Assembly (NCBI GenBank): GCA_964565705.1
Contig: CAZMGD010000051.1
Location: forward strand, 1 to 28,343
Origin: CAZMGD01 sp964565705
Lineage (GTDB): Bacteria > Actinomycetota > Acidimicrobiia > Acidimicrobiales > Ilumatobacteraceae
Length of the DNA stretch: 28,343 nt
Direction of reading: 5' to 3'
Under the pieces are notes generated by a model. The model saw only the letters and a program-made list of their open reading frames with translations, did not search any database and had not been told where the DNA came from. A program made the translations under genes and the position numbers. Numbering within the stretch: the stretch's first letter is position 1; each line of letters starts with the position of its first letter. Of the stretch, positions 6,984 to 15,172 are shown piece by piece.

Positions 6984-7885
6984 TGGCGCTCGCTCCCAAA
7001 GAGGTGAGCGAGCAGGCCGCGGGCGGCGTGCAGGCGGTTGTGGCCCTGCTGGAACACGTGGCTGCGGGGGCCGTCGAGGACCTCCGCAGCCACCTCCTCG
7101 CCGCGGTGCGCTGGCAGGCAGTGCAGGAAGATCGCTCCGTCGGCTGCCTTCGACATCAGCTGCTCGGTGACCTGGAACCCTTCGAAGGCGACCTCACGTG
7201 CCGCCCGCTCCTCCTCCTGACCCATCGACGTGAACACGTCGGTGTGGACGACAGCAGCACCGGCGACCGCCTCGGCCGGCCGGTGGAACTGCTCGACGCT
7301 CGGCGCGCCGAGCAGCACGATCTCCTCCAGCTCCCCGCCCGGCGCCTCGTACCCGACCGGGCACCCGAGCCGGACGTGCATGCCGAGCATCGCGCTCGCC
7401 CTGGCCAGCGAACGGGCGACGTTGTTGTAGTCGCCCACCCATGCCACGGTCCGCCCGGCGAGGTCGCCGAGCAGCTGCTGCATCGTCAGCACGTCGGCGA
7501 GCGCCTGCATCGGGTGCTCGTGATCGCTCAGCAGGTTCACCACCGGCACGTCGCTGGCCGCGGCGAGACGCTCCAGGGTGGAGTGGGCGAACACGCGGGC
7601 GGCGATCAGGCCGTGATAGCCGGCGAGGATGCGGGCGACGTCCTCGACCGACTCGCGACTGTCGAACCCGACCTCGTCGCCACGTGTGTAAACCGGATGA
7701 CCGCCGAGCTGGAACACGGCGATCTCCATCGAATGACGCGTTCGGTTCGACGGCTTCTCGAAGATCAGCGCCGCGCCGAGCCCGTCGAGCGGTCGGCCCA
7801 ACGACGGGATCGCCGCCTGGGCGAGGGTGAGGACCGAGCGAAGTCCTTCGACGTCGAGGTCGGTGACCTCCAGGAAGTCCGTCAT
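6980..7885 (-). CDS. argF: ornithine carbamoyltransferase
   Basis: ArgF joins carbamoyl phosphate and ornithine to form citrulline. The 301-residue product has the carbamoyl-phosphate loop as SNRTR (46-50; the widespread form is STRTR), the HPMQ motif (124-127; often HPCQ or HPTQ), GDYNNVARS (151-159), the ornithine-binding SMG (210-212) and HCLPAHRG (255-262). SMG and HCLP identify it as ornithine rather than aspartate or acetylornithine carbamoyltransferase. The ATG at 7885 overlaps the argD stop as ATGA. The Asn in the phosphate loop is a variant I believe other actinobacterial enzymes also have, but I could not check this. Confidence 0.96.
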   Translation of the reverse strand: MTDFLEVTDLDVEGLRSVLTLAQAAIPSLGRPLDGLGAALIFEKPSNRTRHSMEIAVFQLGGHPVYTRGDEVGFDSRESVEDVARILAGYHGLIAARVFAHSTLERLAAASDVPVVNLLSDHEHPMQALADVLTMQQLLGDLAGRTVAWVGDYNNVARSLARASAMLGMHVRLGCPVGYEAPGGELEEIVLLGAPSVEQFHRPAEAVAGAAVVHTDVFTSMGQEEERAAREVAFEGFQVTEQLMSKAADGAIFLHCLPAHRGEEVAAEVLDGPRSHVFQQGHNRLHAARGLLAHLFGSERQ

Positions 7886-9069
7886 GTGCGGATCGCCTTC
7901 GCCAGGAGCTCCACGGCCTCGTCGATCTCGCCCGTCGACACGGTGAGCGGCGGAGCGAGGCGGATCGCGGTCGGGGTCACGGCGTTGGCGACGAGTCCCA
8001 GCTCCAGCGCCCGGGCGTTGACGGCCCCCGCTTCCAGGCCCGGCGCCAGCTCGGCGGCCAGCAGCAGGCCCTGGCCGCGCACGGACACGATGCCCTCGAT
8101 TCCACGCAGCGCGCCGGTGAGGTACGCGCCCTGGCGGGTGGCCAGCGCCGGCGCGTCGATGCGGCGCATCTCGCGGATGACCGCGCGCACGACCGCGGCA
8201 GCGAGCGCGGTGGCACTGTAGGTGCTGCCGTGGTCGCCCACGTCGAACGCCGCGGCGACCTCGATCGGTGCCCACACCGCGCCCACGGGGAAGCCGTTGC
8301 CCAGGGCCTTGGCCATCGTGACCACGTCGGGGACGATGCCCGCGTGCTGGAAGCCGAACCACCGGCCGGTTCGCCCGAGGCCGGTCTGCACCTCGTCGAT
8401 CATCAGCAGCGCGCCGCGCTCGTCGCAGATGGCCCGCGCCGCCCGGAGGAACTCGGCGTCAGCGACGTTCACGCCACCCTCACCCTGCACCGTCTCCAGC
8501 AGGACCGCGGCGACACCAGGGTCGATCGCGGCCTCGAGCGCTGCCGCGTCGCCGTAGGCGACATGGCGGAACCCGTCGGGCATCGGGAAGAACGGCTCGT
8601 GCTTGGCCGGTTGACCCGTGGCAGCGAGCGTCGCCAGCGTCCGCCCGTGGAAGCTGCCGTACGCGCTGACGACGGCATGACGCCCACGTCCCCCGTGCTT
8701 GCGGGCCAGCTTCAGCGCGGCCTCGTTCGCCTCGGCGCCGGAGTTGCAGAAGAACACCTGCCCGTCGCGTCCCGTCGCCTCCGCCAGCAGCGCGTCGACG
8801 TCCTGGGCCGCGGCGATCGCCACGTCGTTGCCCCACAGGTTGCTGACGTGCAGCAGCGTCGACGCCTGGGCCGCGATCGCCTCGGCGATCACCGGGTTGG
8901 CGTGGCCGAGCGAGATGACCGCCAGCCCGCCGAGGAAGTCCAAGTAGCGCTTGCCGTCGACGTCCCACAGCTCGGTGCCCTGCCCGCGGTGGAACACCAC
9001 CTCGGGCCGGGCGAACACCGGCATGAACGGCCAGGGGTCGAGCCCCAGCAGCTCCTCGCTCGTCGTCAT
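7882..9069 (-). CDS. argD: acetylornithine aminotransferase
   Basis: ArgD is a class III PLP-dependent aminotransferase that turns N-acetylglutamate semialdehyde into N-acetylornithine. It may also serve lysine synthesis. The 395-residue product has the FCNSGAEANEAALK segment (107-120), the DEVQTGLGRTG motif (225-235, Asp contacting the PLP ring nitrogen) and the Schiff-base Lys254 in MAKALGNGFPVGAV. The start is the ATG at 9069, overlapping the argB stop as ATGA. It follows argB directly, as in the usual actinobacterial order. Confidence 0.96.
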   Translation of the reverse strand: MTTSEELLGLDPWPFMPVFARPEVVFHRGQGTELWDVDGKRYLDFLGGLAVISLGHANPVIAEAIAAQASTLLHVSNLWGNDVAIAAAQDVDALLAEATGRDGQVFFCNSGAEANEAALKLARKHGGRGRHAVVSAYGSFHGRTLATLAATGQPAKHEPFFPMPDGFRHVAYGDAAALEAAIDPGVAAVLLETVQGEGGVNVADAEFLRAARAICDERGALLMIDEVQTGLGRTGRWFGFQHAGIVPDVVTMAKALGNGFPVGAVWAPIEVAAAFDVGDHGSTYSATALAAAVVRAVIREMRRIDAPALATRQGAYLTGALRGIEGIVSVRGQGLLLAAELAPGLEAGAVNARALELGLVANAVTPTAIRLAPPLTVSTGEIDEAVELLAKAIRT

Positions 9070-9938
9070 GACAACCCCCGTTCCGTGACCATCGTGCCGA
9101 TGCCGGCATCGGTGAACAGCTCGTGCAGCAGGACGTGCGGCACCCGCCCGTCCAAGATGTGTGCCCGGTGCACCCCGTGGCGCACCGCGTGCACGCAACT
9201 CTCGACCTTCGGGATCATCCCTCCGGCGATCGTGCCGTCCGCCATGAGCGCGTCGAGCTCGGCCGCTGTCGTCTGGCGGATCAGCGTGGTCGCGTCCGTC
9301 GCGTCGCGGCGCAGGCCCTCGATGTCGGTCAGGTAGATCAGCTTCTCGGCGTCGAGCGCCTCGGCGATCGCGCCGGCCACCGTGTCGGCGTTGATGTTGT
9401 AGGCCTGCCCGGACGCGTCGGTCCCGATCGTCGCCACGACGGGGATGAACTCGTCGTCGAGGAGCCCCCGGAGGATCGTCGGGTTGATCGACTCGACGTC
9501 GCCGACGAACCCCAGATCGGGATCGCGCTCGGAGGCCCGGATCAACCCTGCGTCCTCGCCCGAGACACCGACCGCGTACGGCCCGTGGGTGTTGATCGCG
9601 GCGACGAGCTGCGGATTGACCTGGCCGATCAGCACCATCCGCACGATGTCGACCGTCGCCGCGTCGGTGACCCGGAGGCCGTTGCGAAACTCGGTCTCGA
9701 TGCCGAGGCGGGCCATCAGGTCGCTGATCTGTGGCCCGCCACCGTGCACGACGACGGGGCGCATGCCGACGAGCCGCATGAGGACGATGTCGGCGGCGAA
9801 CAGCGCGAGGGCGTCGTCGGTGCTGTCCGATCCGGCGAGCGCGTTACCGCCGTACTTCACCACGACCACCTTGTCGGCGAAGCGCCGGATGTACGGCAGG
9901 GCCTCGACGAGCACTTGGGCCCGGTCATCCATCTTCAT
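9066..9938 (-). CDS. argB: acetylglutamate kinase
   Basis: ArgB phosphorylates N-acetylglutamate, the second step of arginine synthesis. The 290-residue product belongs to the amino acid kinase family, with VVKYGGNAL (26-34) and VVVHGGGPQ (62-70) as nucleotide and substrate-binding loops and FRNGLRVTDAAT as a conserved segment. About 22 residues forming a helix (ending ALPYIRRFADK) precede the first strand. In characterised enzymes such a helix goes with hexamers that are feedback-inhibited by arginine, the type normally paired with ArgJ-based acetyl recycling. The ATG at 9938 overlaps the argC stop as ATGA, leaving no room for argJ, which usually sits between argC and argB. Confidence 0.97.
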   Translation of the reverse strand: MKMDDRAQVLVEALPYIRRFADKVVVVKYGGNALAGSDSTDDALALFAADIVLMRLVGMRPVVVHGGGPQISDLMARLGIETEFRNGLRVTDAATVDIVRMVLIGQVNPQLVAAINTHGPYAVGVSGEDAGLIRASERDPDLGFVGDVESINPTILRGLLDDEFIPVVATIGTDASGQAYNINADTVAGAIAEALDAEKLIYLTDIEGLRRDATDATTLIRQTTAAELDALMADGTIAGGMIPKVESCVHAVRHGVHRAHILDGRVPHVLLHELFTDAGIGTMVTERGLS

Positions 9939-10966
9939 GGCATCAACCCGACCCGATCGAGGCCCGCTGTCTCCTCCAGACCGAGGGCGACGTTCGCCGC
10001 CTGGATCGCGCCGCCCGAGGCTCCCTTGGCGAGGTTGTCGATGGCGCAGAGCACGACGACGTACCCAGTGCGCTCGTCGTATCGCGCGCTGAGGTGCGCG
10101 CTGTTGCTGCCCAGCGTCGCCTTGGTCGAGGGGGACCGGTCGGACACGACGACGAACGGTTCGCCCTCGTACGCAGACCGCAGCGCGGCGAGCAGCCCAT
10201 CGGTCGAGGGGGTGGTGCTCGCCGCGGGCCGCGCGTAGCAGGTGGCGAGTATCCCCCGGTTCATCGGGGCGAGGTGCGGGGTGAACAGCACCTGGGCCCC
10301 GGTCTCCTGCTCGATCTCGGGGGTGTGACGGTGGGTCAGGAGGCCGTAGGCGGTGAAGTCCTCGTCGACGGTGCAGAACGAGTTGTTGTGCTTCGGTGCC
10401 CGTCCCGCACCCGACACGCCCGATGCGGCATCGACGATCACGCCCTGCGGCTCGATCACGCCGGCGTCCACGAGCGGCGCGACGGCGAGGGTCGCCGCGG
10501 TCACGTAGCAGCCCGGGGTGGCGATCAGCGCCGCGCCGACGAGCTCCTTGCGGTGCCGCTCGGGCAGCCCGTACACGGCGGTGGCGAGCAGCTCCGGCTG
10601 GTCGTGCTCGAAGCCGTACCAGGTCGGATACAGCGACGCATCCTTCAGGCGGTACGCGGCGGAGAGGTCCACGATGCACCCCACCGTGCCCGCCAGCTCG
10701 GAGGCCGTCGCCATGCTGGCGTCGTGCGGCAGGCCGAGGAACACGAGGTCGAGGTCTGCGGCCCGAGCGGGATCGAACCGCTCGAAGACGAGGTCCGGGT
10801 AGGCAGCGGCCAGGCTCGGGTAGAGGTCAGCGGCCGCTGTCCCGGCCTGCGTGTCGCCGGTGGCGTAGACGACGTCGAGGTCGGGATGGCGAGCGAGCAA
10901 CCGGGCCAGCTCCGCCCCCGTGTACCCGGAGGCCCCGATGATCCCGACGCGGCGACGTTGCAACAT
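9935..10966 (-). CDS. argC: N-acetyl-gamma-glutamyl-phosphate reductase
   Basis: ArgC reduces N-acetylglutamyl phosphate to the semialdehyde using NADPH. The 343-residue product has the NADP-binding GASGYTGAEL loop (11-20), the LSAAYRLKDASLY region (101-113), the catalytic Cys153 in ATPGCYVTA, and SGVSGAGR. It is the first gene of the operon. The ATG at 10966 lies 9 nt from the -10 box of a strong-looking promoter that overlaps two short palindromes, likely ArgR sites. The gene is divergent from yqgE with 90 nt between the starts. Confidence 0.97.
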   Translation of the reverse strand: MLQRRRVGIIGASGYTGAELARLLARHPDLDVVYATGDTQAGTAAADLYPSLAAAYPDLVFERFDPARAADLDLVFLGLPHDASMATASELAGTVGCIVDLSAAYRLKDASLYPTWYGFEHDQPELLATAVYGLPERHRKELVGAALIATPGCYVTAATLAVAPLVDAGVIEPQGVIVDAASGVSGAGRAPKHNNSFCTVDEDFTAYGLLTHRHTPEIEQETGAQVLFTPHLAPMNRGILATCYARPAASTTPSTDGLLAALRSAYEGEPFVVVSDRSPSTKATLGSNSAHLSARYDERTGYVVVLCAIDNLAKGASGGAIQAANVALGLEETAGLDRVGLMP

Positions 10967-10969
10967 AGA

Positions 10970-11002
10970 CGCATGATCATACGAGACAACGCATCGTCAT
11001 GC
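10970..11002. promoter_or_regulatory. candidate tandem ArgR operators
   Basis: Two short palindromes overlap the argC promoter: CGCATGATCATACG (10970-10983, one mismatched pair) on the -10 and GCATCGTCATGC (10991-11002, GCAT/ATGC arms) against the -35. Their centres are 20 bp apart, close to the 20-21 bp of paired 18-bp ARG boxes in other bacteria. The match is to geometry, not to a proven consensus for this lineage. Confidence 0.5.
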
Positions 11003-11004
11003 AA
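10976..11004 (-). promoter_or_regulatory. arginine operon promoter
   Basis: On the minus strand a -35-like TTGCAT (10999-11004) and a -10-like TATGAT (10976-10981) are exactly 17 nt apart. The -10 ends 9 nt before the argC ATG, so the mRNA would be leaderless or nearly so. This is the closest match to sigma70 consensus that I found in the window. Confidence 0.7.
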
Positions 11005-11056
11005 TCCGTGGGGCGTGGCGAAGGCGGCGACGGCAAGGCATCATGGCGAGGTGCTC

Positions 11057-11626
11057 ATGGGTACCTCCGCCAAGGGCAGGCTGCTCCTGGCAGCGCCGCC
11101 ACTCCTCGACCCCAACTTCGCGCGCAGTGTGGTGCTGATCCTCGAACACAGCGAGAACGGGGCGCTGGGCTTGGTGCTGAACCGGCCCAGCTACGAGGAG
11201 ACCGTGCCCGGACTCGATGCCTGGGAGCAGCTCGTCGCTCCTCCGTCGGTGGTGTTCGGAGGCGGCCCGGTCGACACCGATGCGCTGATCGGCCTCGCCC
11301 GGGCGGAGCAGCCCACCGGCGAGGAGGGGTTCGCTCCCCTGTCGGAGTCGCCGATGCCGAGCGGCCTCGGGACCGTTGACCTCGAGCTGCCGCCCGACGA
11401 GGTGGCCGCCGGGTTCAGTGGGCTGCGCATCTTCCGCGGCTACGCCGGTTGGGGTGCTGGCCAGCTCGATGCCGAGCTCGAGCTCGGCGGCTGGATCGTC
11501 CTCGCCGCCGAGCCCGAGGACGTCTTCACCGAGGAGCCCGAGGAGCTCTGGCGCCGGGTGCTGGCCCGTCAGCCGGGCCGCCTCAGCTGGCTCGCCAACT
11601 GCCCCGACGACCTCAGCTGGAACTGA
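11057..11626 (+). CDS. YqgE/AlgH family protein
   Basis: The 189-residue product belongs to the YqgE/AlgH family (DUF179), whose molecular function is not settled. Family marks are the N-terminal GRLLLAAPPLLDPNFARSVVLILEH, the following GALGLVLNRP, the VFGGGPVD motif and the C-terminal FRGYAGWGAGQLDAELELGGW. The start is the ATG at 11057, with GAGG five to six bases upstream as a Shine-Dalgarno sequence. A GTG six bases earlier is a weaker alternative. The gene is divergent from argC and convergent with pheT, from which it is separated by a 50-bp palindromic repeat. Confidence 0.92.
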   Translation: MGTSAKGRLLLAAPPLLDPNFARSVVLILEHSENGALGLVLNRPSYEETVPGLDAWEQLVAPPSVVFGGGPVDTDALIGLARAEQPTGEEGFAPLSESPMPSGLGTVDLELPPDEVAAGFSGLRIFRGYAGWGAGQLDAELELGGWIVLAAEPEDVFTEEPEELWRRVLARQPGRLSWLANCPDDLSWN

Positions 11627-11632
11627 TCCAGC

Positions 11633-11682
11633 GTTCTCGGTCGGTTTCTGGCACCTCTGGCGACCAGATCCCGACCGAGAAC
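11633..11682. repeat. 50-bp palindromic repeat, copy 1 (intergenic)
   Basis: Perfect 12-bp arms GTTCTCGGTCGG (11633-11644) and CCGACCGAGAAC (11671-11682) flank a 26-nt centre with a further TCTGG/CCAGA pairing. It fills the gap between the convergent yqgE and pheT stops, so it can act as a bidirectional terminator. A second copy at 25868-25917 has the same 50-bp length, identical arms and 43 of 50 identical bases overall. Both copies are preceded by C and followed by TG. Confidence 0.8.
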
Positions 11683-11686
11683 TGCG

Positions 11687-14041
11687 TCAGGTGCGCAGTG
11701 AGGCGCCCAGGCCGGCGGCGGTCGTGACGCACTTGTCGCGCACGGCACCGACCTCGGTGTCGGTGAGCGTGCGGTCGGGCGCTTGCAGGCGCAGGCGGTA
11801 GGCGAGGCTACGCGAGCCCTCCTCGACGCCGCGCCCGCGGTAGACGTCGAACAGGGTGAGGTCGGCGAGCAGGTTGCCGGCGCCCTGACGGATGGCCTTC
11901 TCGAGGCGCTCGGCGGGCACCGAGTCGGCGAGCACGAACGCGAGGTCGATGTCGCTCGACGGATAGCGGCTGACGGTCTTGGCCTGCGCCGGCGACGGCT
12001 CGCGGGCGAGCAGCAGCGTGAGGTCCAGCTCCAAGACCGCGACCCGCTCGTGGACGCCGAAGGCGAGAGCGACGTCGGGGTGCACCTCGCCGATCGCCCC
12101 GAGCCGGTCACGCCCGATCGTCAGCGCCGCTGATCGGCCCGGGTGCATGCCGGCCGGCACGATCCCCTGATCCAACCGCGCCCCGACGCCGAGCCCCGCC
12201 GCGATCTCGCGCCACAGCTGCACCGCGGCGGCGACCTCGCGGCCCGCCAGCACCACGCACAGTGCCTCGAACTCGTCGGGCAGCTTGCTCTCGCCGGGCG
12301 GATAGGCGTGACCGACCTCGTACAGCGAGACGCCGGTCATCCGGTGCGATTCGTTGTAGGCGACGGCCTTCAAGAGGCCCGGCCGCAGCGAGGTGCGCAG
12401 CACGCTCTCTTCGGAGACGAGCGGGTTGGACAGCGCGATCGAGGCGCCGTCGAGTCCGGCGAGTGCCAGATCGGCGGGGTCGAGGAACGGGTTGGGCATC
12501 GCCTCGGACACACCGCAACCGGCGAGCACCTGACGGAGCAGCCGGCGGCGCTGCTGCCGGACGGTCAGGCCGCCGGCGACCGACGAGTCGGGCACCGTCT
12601 TGCGCAGCCGCTCGTAGCCGTAGCGGCGGGCAACCTCCTCGATGACGTCCACCTCCGCGGTGGCGTCGGGGCGCCACGACGGCAGTTCGACCGACGCCGA
12701 GCCCCCCGTCCACGCATCGACGGCGAAGCCGATCGGGGCGAGGAGATCGGTGATCTCCCGCTCGCCGAGGTCGAGGTCGAGCAGAGCGTTGACGCGAGCG
12801 GCGCGGACCGTGGCTGATCGGTGCTCCGGCGGGAGGCCAGGACCGCGTACGTCGACGCGCCCGGTGTGCGCACACAGGTCGGGGCAGGTCTCGCCCAGGA
12901 GCCGGACGAACCGGGCGACGGCGGTGTCGATGCCGTACGGATCGACGCCGCGCTCGTAGCGCGCCGACGCCTCGGTGCGCAGGCCGAGCCGCTGCGCGCT
13001 CTGCATCGTGCCCACCGGCTCGAACCACGCAGCCTCCAGGGCCACGGTGGTGGTCGCCTCGGTGATCTCGCTGTGCAGGTCGCCCATGACGCCACCGAGG
13101 CCGATCGGTACGTCGTTGCCGTCGCAGATCGTCAAGTCGGCGGGCGTGAGCACGCGCTCGGTGCCGTCGAGCGTCGTGATCGACTCGCCCTCGGTCGCCA
13201 TCCGCACGCGCAGTCTGCCGCCGCCGAGCGTCGACAGGTCGTAGGCGTGGTTGGGGTGGTTGAGGTCGAGCATCACGTAGTTCGACACGTCGACCACGTT
13301 GTTGATCGGGCGCATGCCGACCGCGCTCAAGCGCCGCTGCATCCACGGCGCGGACGGGCCGACGACGACACCTGACAGGACGACCGAGGTGAAGCGGCCA
13401 CACCGGTCGCCGGCGATCAGTTCGACGGGCGCGACCCGCTCGGGCCCGACGAGCTCGAGCGCGTCGGACGGCTCGGTGAACGGCAACCCCAACCGGGCGG
13501 CGAGGTCGCGGGCGACGCCCGAGTGGCCCCAGCAGTCGGGGCGGTTGCGGGTGACGTCGAGGTCGAACACGACGTCGGGCTCGAGACCGAGCACCTCGCC
13601 GTACGGCAGGCCGAGCGGCGTGTCGGACGGGAGGATCAGGATGCCGGTGTGGTCGTCACCGAGGCCGAGCTCGCGCGCCGAGCAGAGCATGCCCTCGGAG
13701 TCGATGCCCAGGATCGGCCGTCGTTCGATCACCCGGCCGTCGGGCATCGCCGTGCCGAGCGTGGCGAGCGGGACCACGTCGCCGGGCGCCATGTTGAACG
13801 CGCCGCACCACACGTGGCGCAGCTCGCCGTCGCCGGCGTCGACGTGGACGCGGTGCACCTTCGCCGCGTCGGGGTGGCGCTCGGTCGACACGACACGAGC
13901 GGTCACCACACCATCGACGGTCGCGCCGACGCGATCGATGCCGTCGACGGCGAGACCGATCGCGGTCAGCGCGTCGCCGATCCCCGTGGCGTCGTCACCG
14001 AACGGTGCATGGTCGTTGAGCCAGGAGAGGGAGATCTTCAT
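11687..14041 (-). CDS. pheT: phenylalanyl-tRNA synthetase beta subunit
   Basis: PheT forms the alpha2-beta2 PheRS that charges tRNA-Phe. The 784-residue product has the normal domain order: N-terminal segment, EMAP-type tRNA-binding OB fold (about 40-150), B3/B4 editing domain (about 210-390, with NNVVDVSNYVMLDLNHPNHAYD motifs), B5 (about 400-470), the catalytic-like core (about 480-670) and the C-terminal ferredoxin-fold anticodon-binding domain (about 690-784, starting SRYPSSDIDLAF). The ATG at 14041 shares one base with the pheS stop (TGATG), so the two subunits are translationally coupled. The gene ends just before the palindromic repeat. Confidence 0.97.
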   Translation of the reverse strand: MKISLSWLNDHAPFGDDATGIGDALTAIGLAVDGIDRVGATVDGVVTARVVSTERHPDAAKVHRVHVDAGDGELRHVWCGAFNMAPGDVVPLATLGTAMPDGRVIERRPILGIDSEGMLCSARELGLGDDHTGILILPSDTPLGLPYGEVLGLEPDVVFDLDVTRNRPDCWGHSGVARDLAARLGLPFTEPSDALELVGPERVAPVELIAGDRCGRFTSVVLSGVVVGPSAPWMQRRLSAVGMRPINNVVDVSNYVMLDLNHPNHAYDLSTLGGGRLRVRMATEGESITTLDGTERVLTPADLTICDGNDVPIGLGGVMGDLHSEITEATTTVALEAAWFEPVGTMQSAQRLGLRTEASARYERGVDPYGIDTAVARFVRLLGETCPDLCAHTGRVDVRGPGLPPEHRSATVRAARVNALLDLDLGEREITDLLAPIGFAVDAWTGGSASVELPSWRPDATAEVDVIEEVARRYGYERLRKTVPDSSVAGGLTVRQQRRRLLRQVLAGCGVSEAMPNPFLDPADLALAGLDGASIALSNPLVSEESVLRTSLRPGLLKAVAYNESHRMTGVSLYEVGHAYPPGESKLPDEFEALCVVLAGREVAAAVQLWREIAAGLGVGARLDQGIVPAGMHPGRSAALTIGRDRLGAIGEVHPDVALAFGVHERVAVLELDLTLLLAREPSPAQAKTVSRYPSSDIDLAFVLADSVPAERLEKAIRQGAGNLLADLTLFDVYRGRGVEEGSRSLAYRLRLQAPDRTLTDTEVGAVRDKCVTTAAGLGASLRT

Positions 14042-15057
14042 CAGAACTGCCCCAGGAAGCGGATGTCGTTGGTGAACATGTCGCGGATGTCGGCGACGCC
14101 GTGGCGCTCCTTGGCCATGCGGTCGATGCCGAAGCCGAACGCGAACCCGCTCCACTCGTCGGGGTCGAGGCCGCAGGCGCGGAACACGTTGGGGTGCACC
14201 ATCCCGCACCCGCCGAGCTCCAGCCAGGATCCGTCAGGGGTGTGGATGTCGAACTCCGCGGAGGGCTCCGTGAACGGGAAGTACGAAGGGCGCAACCGCG
14301 ACGTGAACTCGCTGCCGAAGAACGCCTTGGTGAACGCCTCGATCGTGCCGGCGAGGTCGGCCATCGTGATCCCGCGGTCGACGACCAATCCCTCGATCTG
14401 GTGGAACACGGGCATGTGGGTGGCGTCGGGGGTGTCGCGGCGGAAGACGCGCCCGGGCATGACCATGTAGATCGGTGGCGGCTGGTTCTCCATCACCCGG
14501 ATCTGGACCGGTGACGTGTGCGTGCGCAGCAACACCGTGCCCGGCTCGCCGTGCTCGACGAACAGCGTGTCCCAGTCGCCGCGCGCCGGGTGCGACTCGG
14601 GCATGTTGAGCGCCTCGAAGTTGTACCAGTCGCTCTCCACCTCGGGGCCCTCGGCGACCTGGAAGCCGAGGCCGACGAACACGTCCTCGAGCCGCTCCCA
14701 CGCCTGGGTCACGATGTGGACGTGCCCGCGCTGGGGGCGAGCGGCGATCTCGGTGAGGTCGATCCGCTCGTTCGCCAGCTGGGCCTCGCGCGCTGCAGCG
14801 CCGAGCTCGCGCTCGCGAGCTGCGATCGCCGCGGTCACGGTGGTGACCGCTTCGTTCAAGGCCTGTCCGGCGGCGCGCTTGGCGTCGGGGGTGTCGAGCG
14901 CGCCGAGCCCCGACTTCAGCGCCGTGAGTGCGCCCTTCTTGCCGATCGTGCGGGCATCGATGGCGCGCAGCTCGTCGAGGGTCGCTGCCGTGCTCGCCGC
15001 GGCGGTCGCCTCGTCGCGCGCCGCGGTGGCAGCCTCGATCAGTGCGTCAACACTCAT
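14041..15057 (-). CDS. pheS: phenylalanyl-tRNA synthetase alpha subunit
   Basis: PheS is the catalytic class II subunit of PheRS. The 338-residue product has an N-terminal coiled-coil arm (about 1-90, rich in Ala, Glu and Arg) and the catalytic domain with EGPEVESDWYNFEALNMP, motif 2 (GRVFRRDTPDATHMPVFHQ) and motif 3 (FGFGIDRMAKERHG). The ATG at 15057 has a GGAG Shine-Dalgarno 6 nt upstream. A 14-codon ORF with its own GGAG overlaps the pheS start. I see no T-box or Phe-rich attenuator in the 115-nt gap before it. Confidence 0.97.
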   Translation of the reverse strand: MSVDALIEAATAARDEATAAASTAATLDELRAIDARTIGKKGALTALKSGLGALDTPDAKRAAGQALNEAVTTVTAAIAARERELGAAAREAQLANERIDLTEIAARPQRGHVHIVTQAWERLEDVFVGLGFQVAEGPEVESDWYNFEALNMPESHPARGDWDTLFVEHGEPGTVLLRTHTSPVQIRVMENQPPPIYMVMPGRVFRRDTPDATHMPVFHQIEGLVVDRGITMADLAGTIEAFTKAFFGSEFTSRLRPSYFPFTEPSAEFDIHTPDGSWLELGGCGMVHPNVFRACGLDPDEWSGFAFGFGIDRMAKERHGVADIRDMFTNDIRFLGQF

Positions 15058-15091
15058 CGGACACTCCAGGATCGGGAACGTGGACGGTCAT
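15047..15091 (-). CDS. possible 14-codon upstream ORF overlapping pheS start
   Basis: An ATG at 15091 follows GGAG at a 5-nt spacing and opens a frame for MTVHVPDPGVSDEC, ending at TGA 15047-15049, 11 bases into pheS. Good Shine-Dalgarno spacing and the overlap would allow translational coupling to pheS. The peptide has no Phe residue, so a classical Phe attenuator is unlikely. It may be chance. Confidence 0.25.
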   Translation of the reverse strand: MTVHVPDPGVSDEC

Positions 15092-15166
15092 CAGAACTCC
15101 TGCTGGACCCGGCGCGTCGGCCGACGGTTCCGAAGGCGAGGGCGGGCGGACGGGAACGTGAACGGT
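15073..15166 (-). repeat. pair of 16-bp direct repeats upstream of pheS
   Basis: CGGGAACGTGGACGGT at 15073-15088 and CGGGAACGTGAACGGT at 15151-15166 (plus-strand reading) match at 15 of 16 bases and are 78 bp apart. The first copy lies inside the small upstream ORF. They could be regulator sites or a local duplication. A 12-bp palindrome (15115-15126) sits between them. Confidence 0.5.
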
Positions 15167-15172
15167 ACCGAA

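Noticed and set aside
15058..15172. T-box or Phe attenuator in the pheS leader
   Set aside because: The gap is too short for a T-box, no specifier loop or Phe codon run is seen, and no terminator/antiterminator pair was found.
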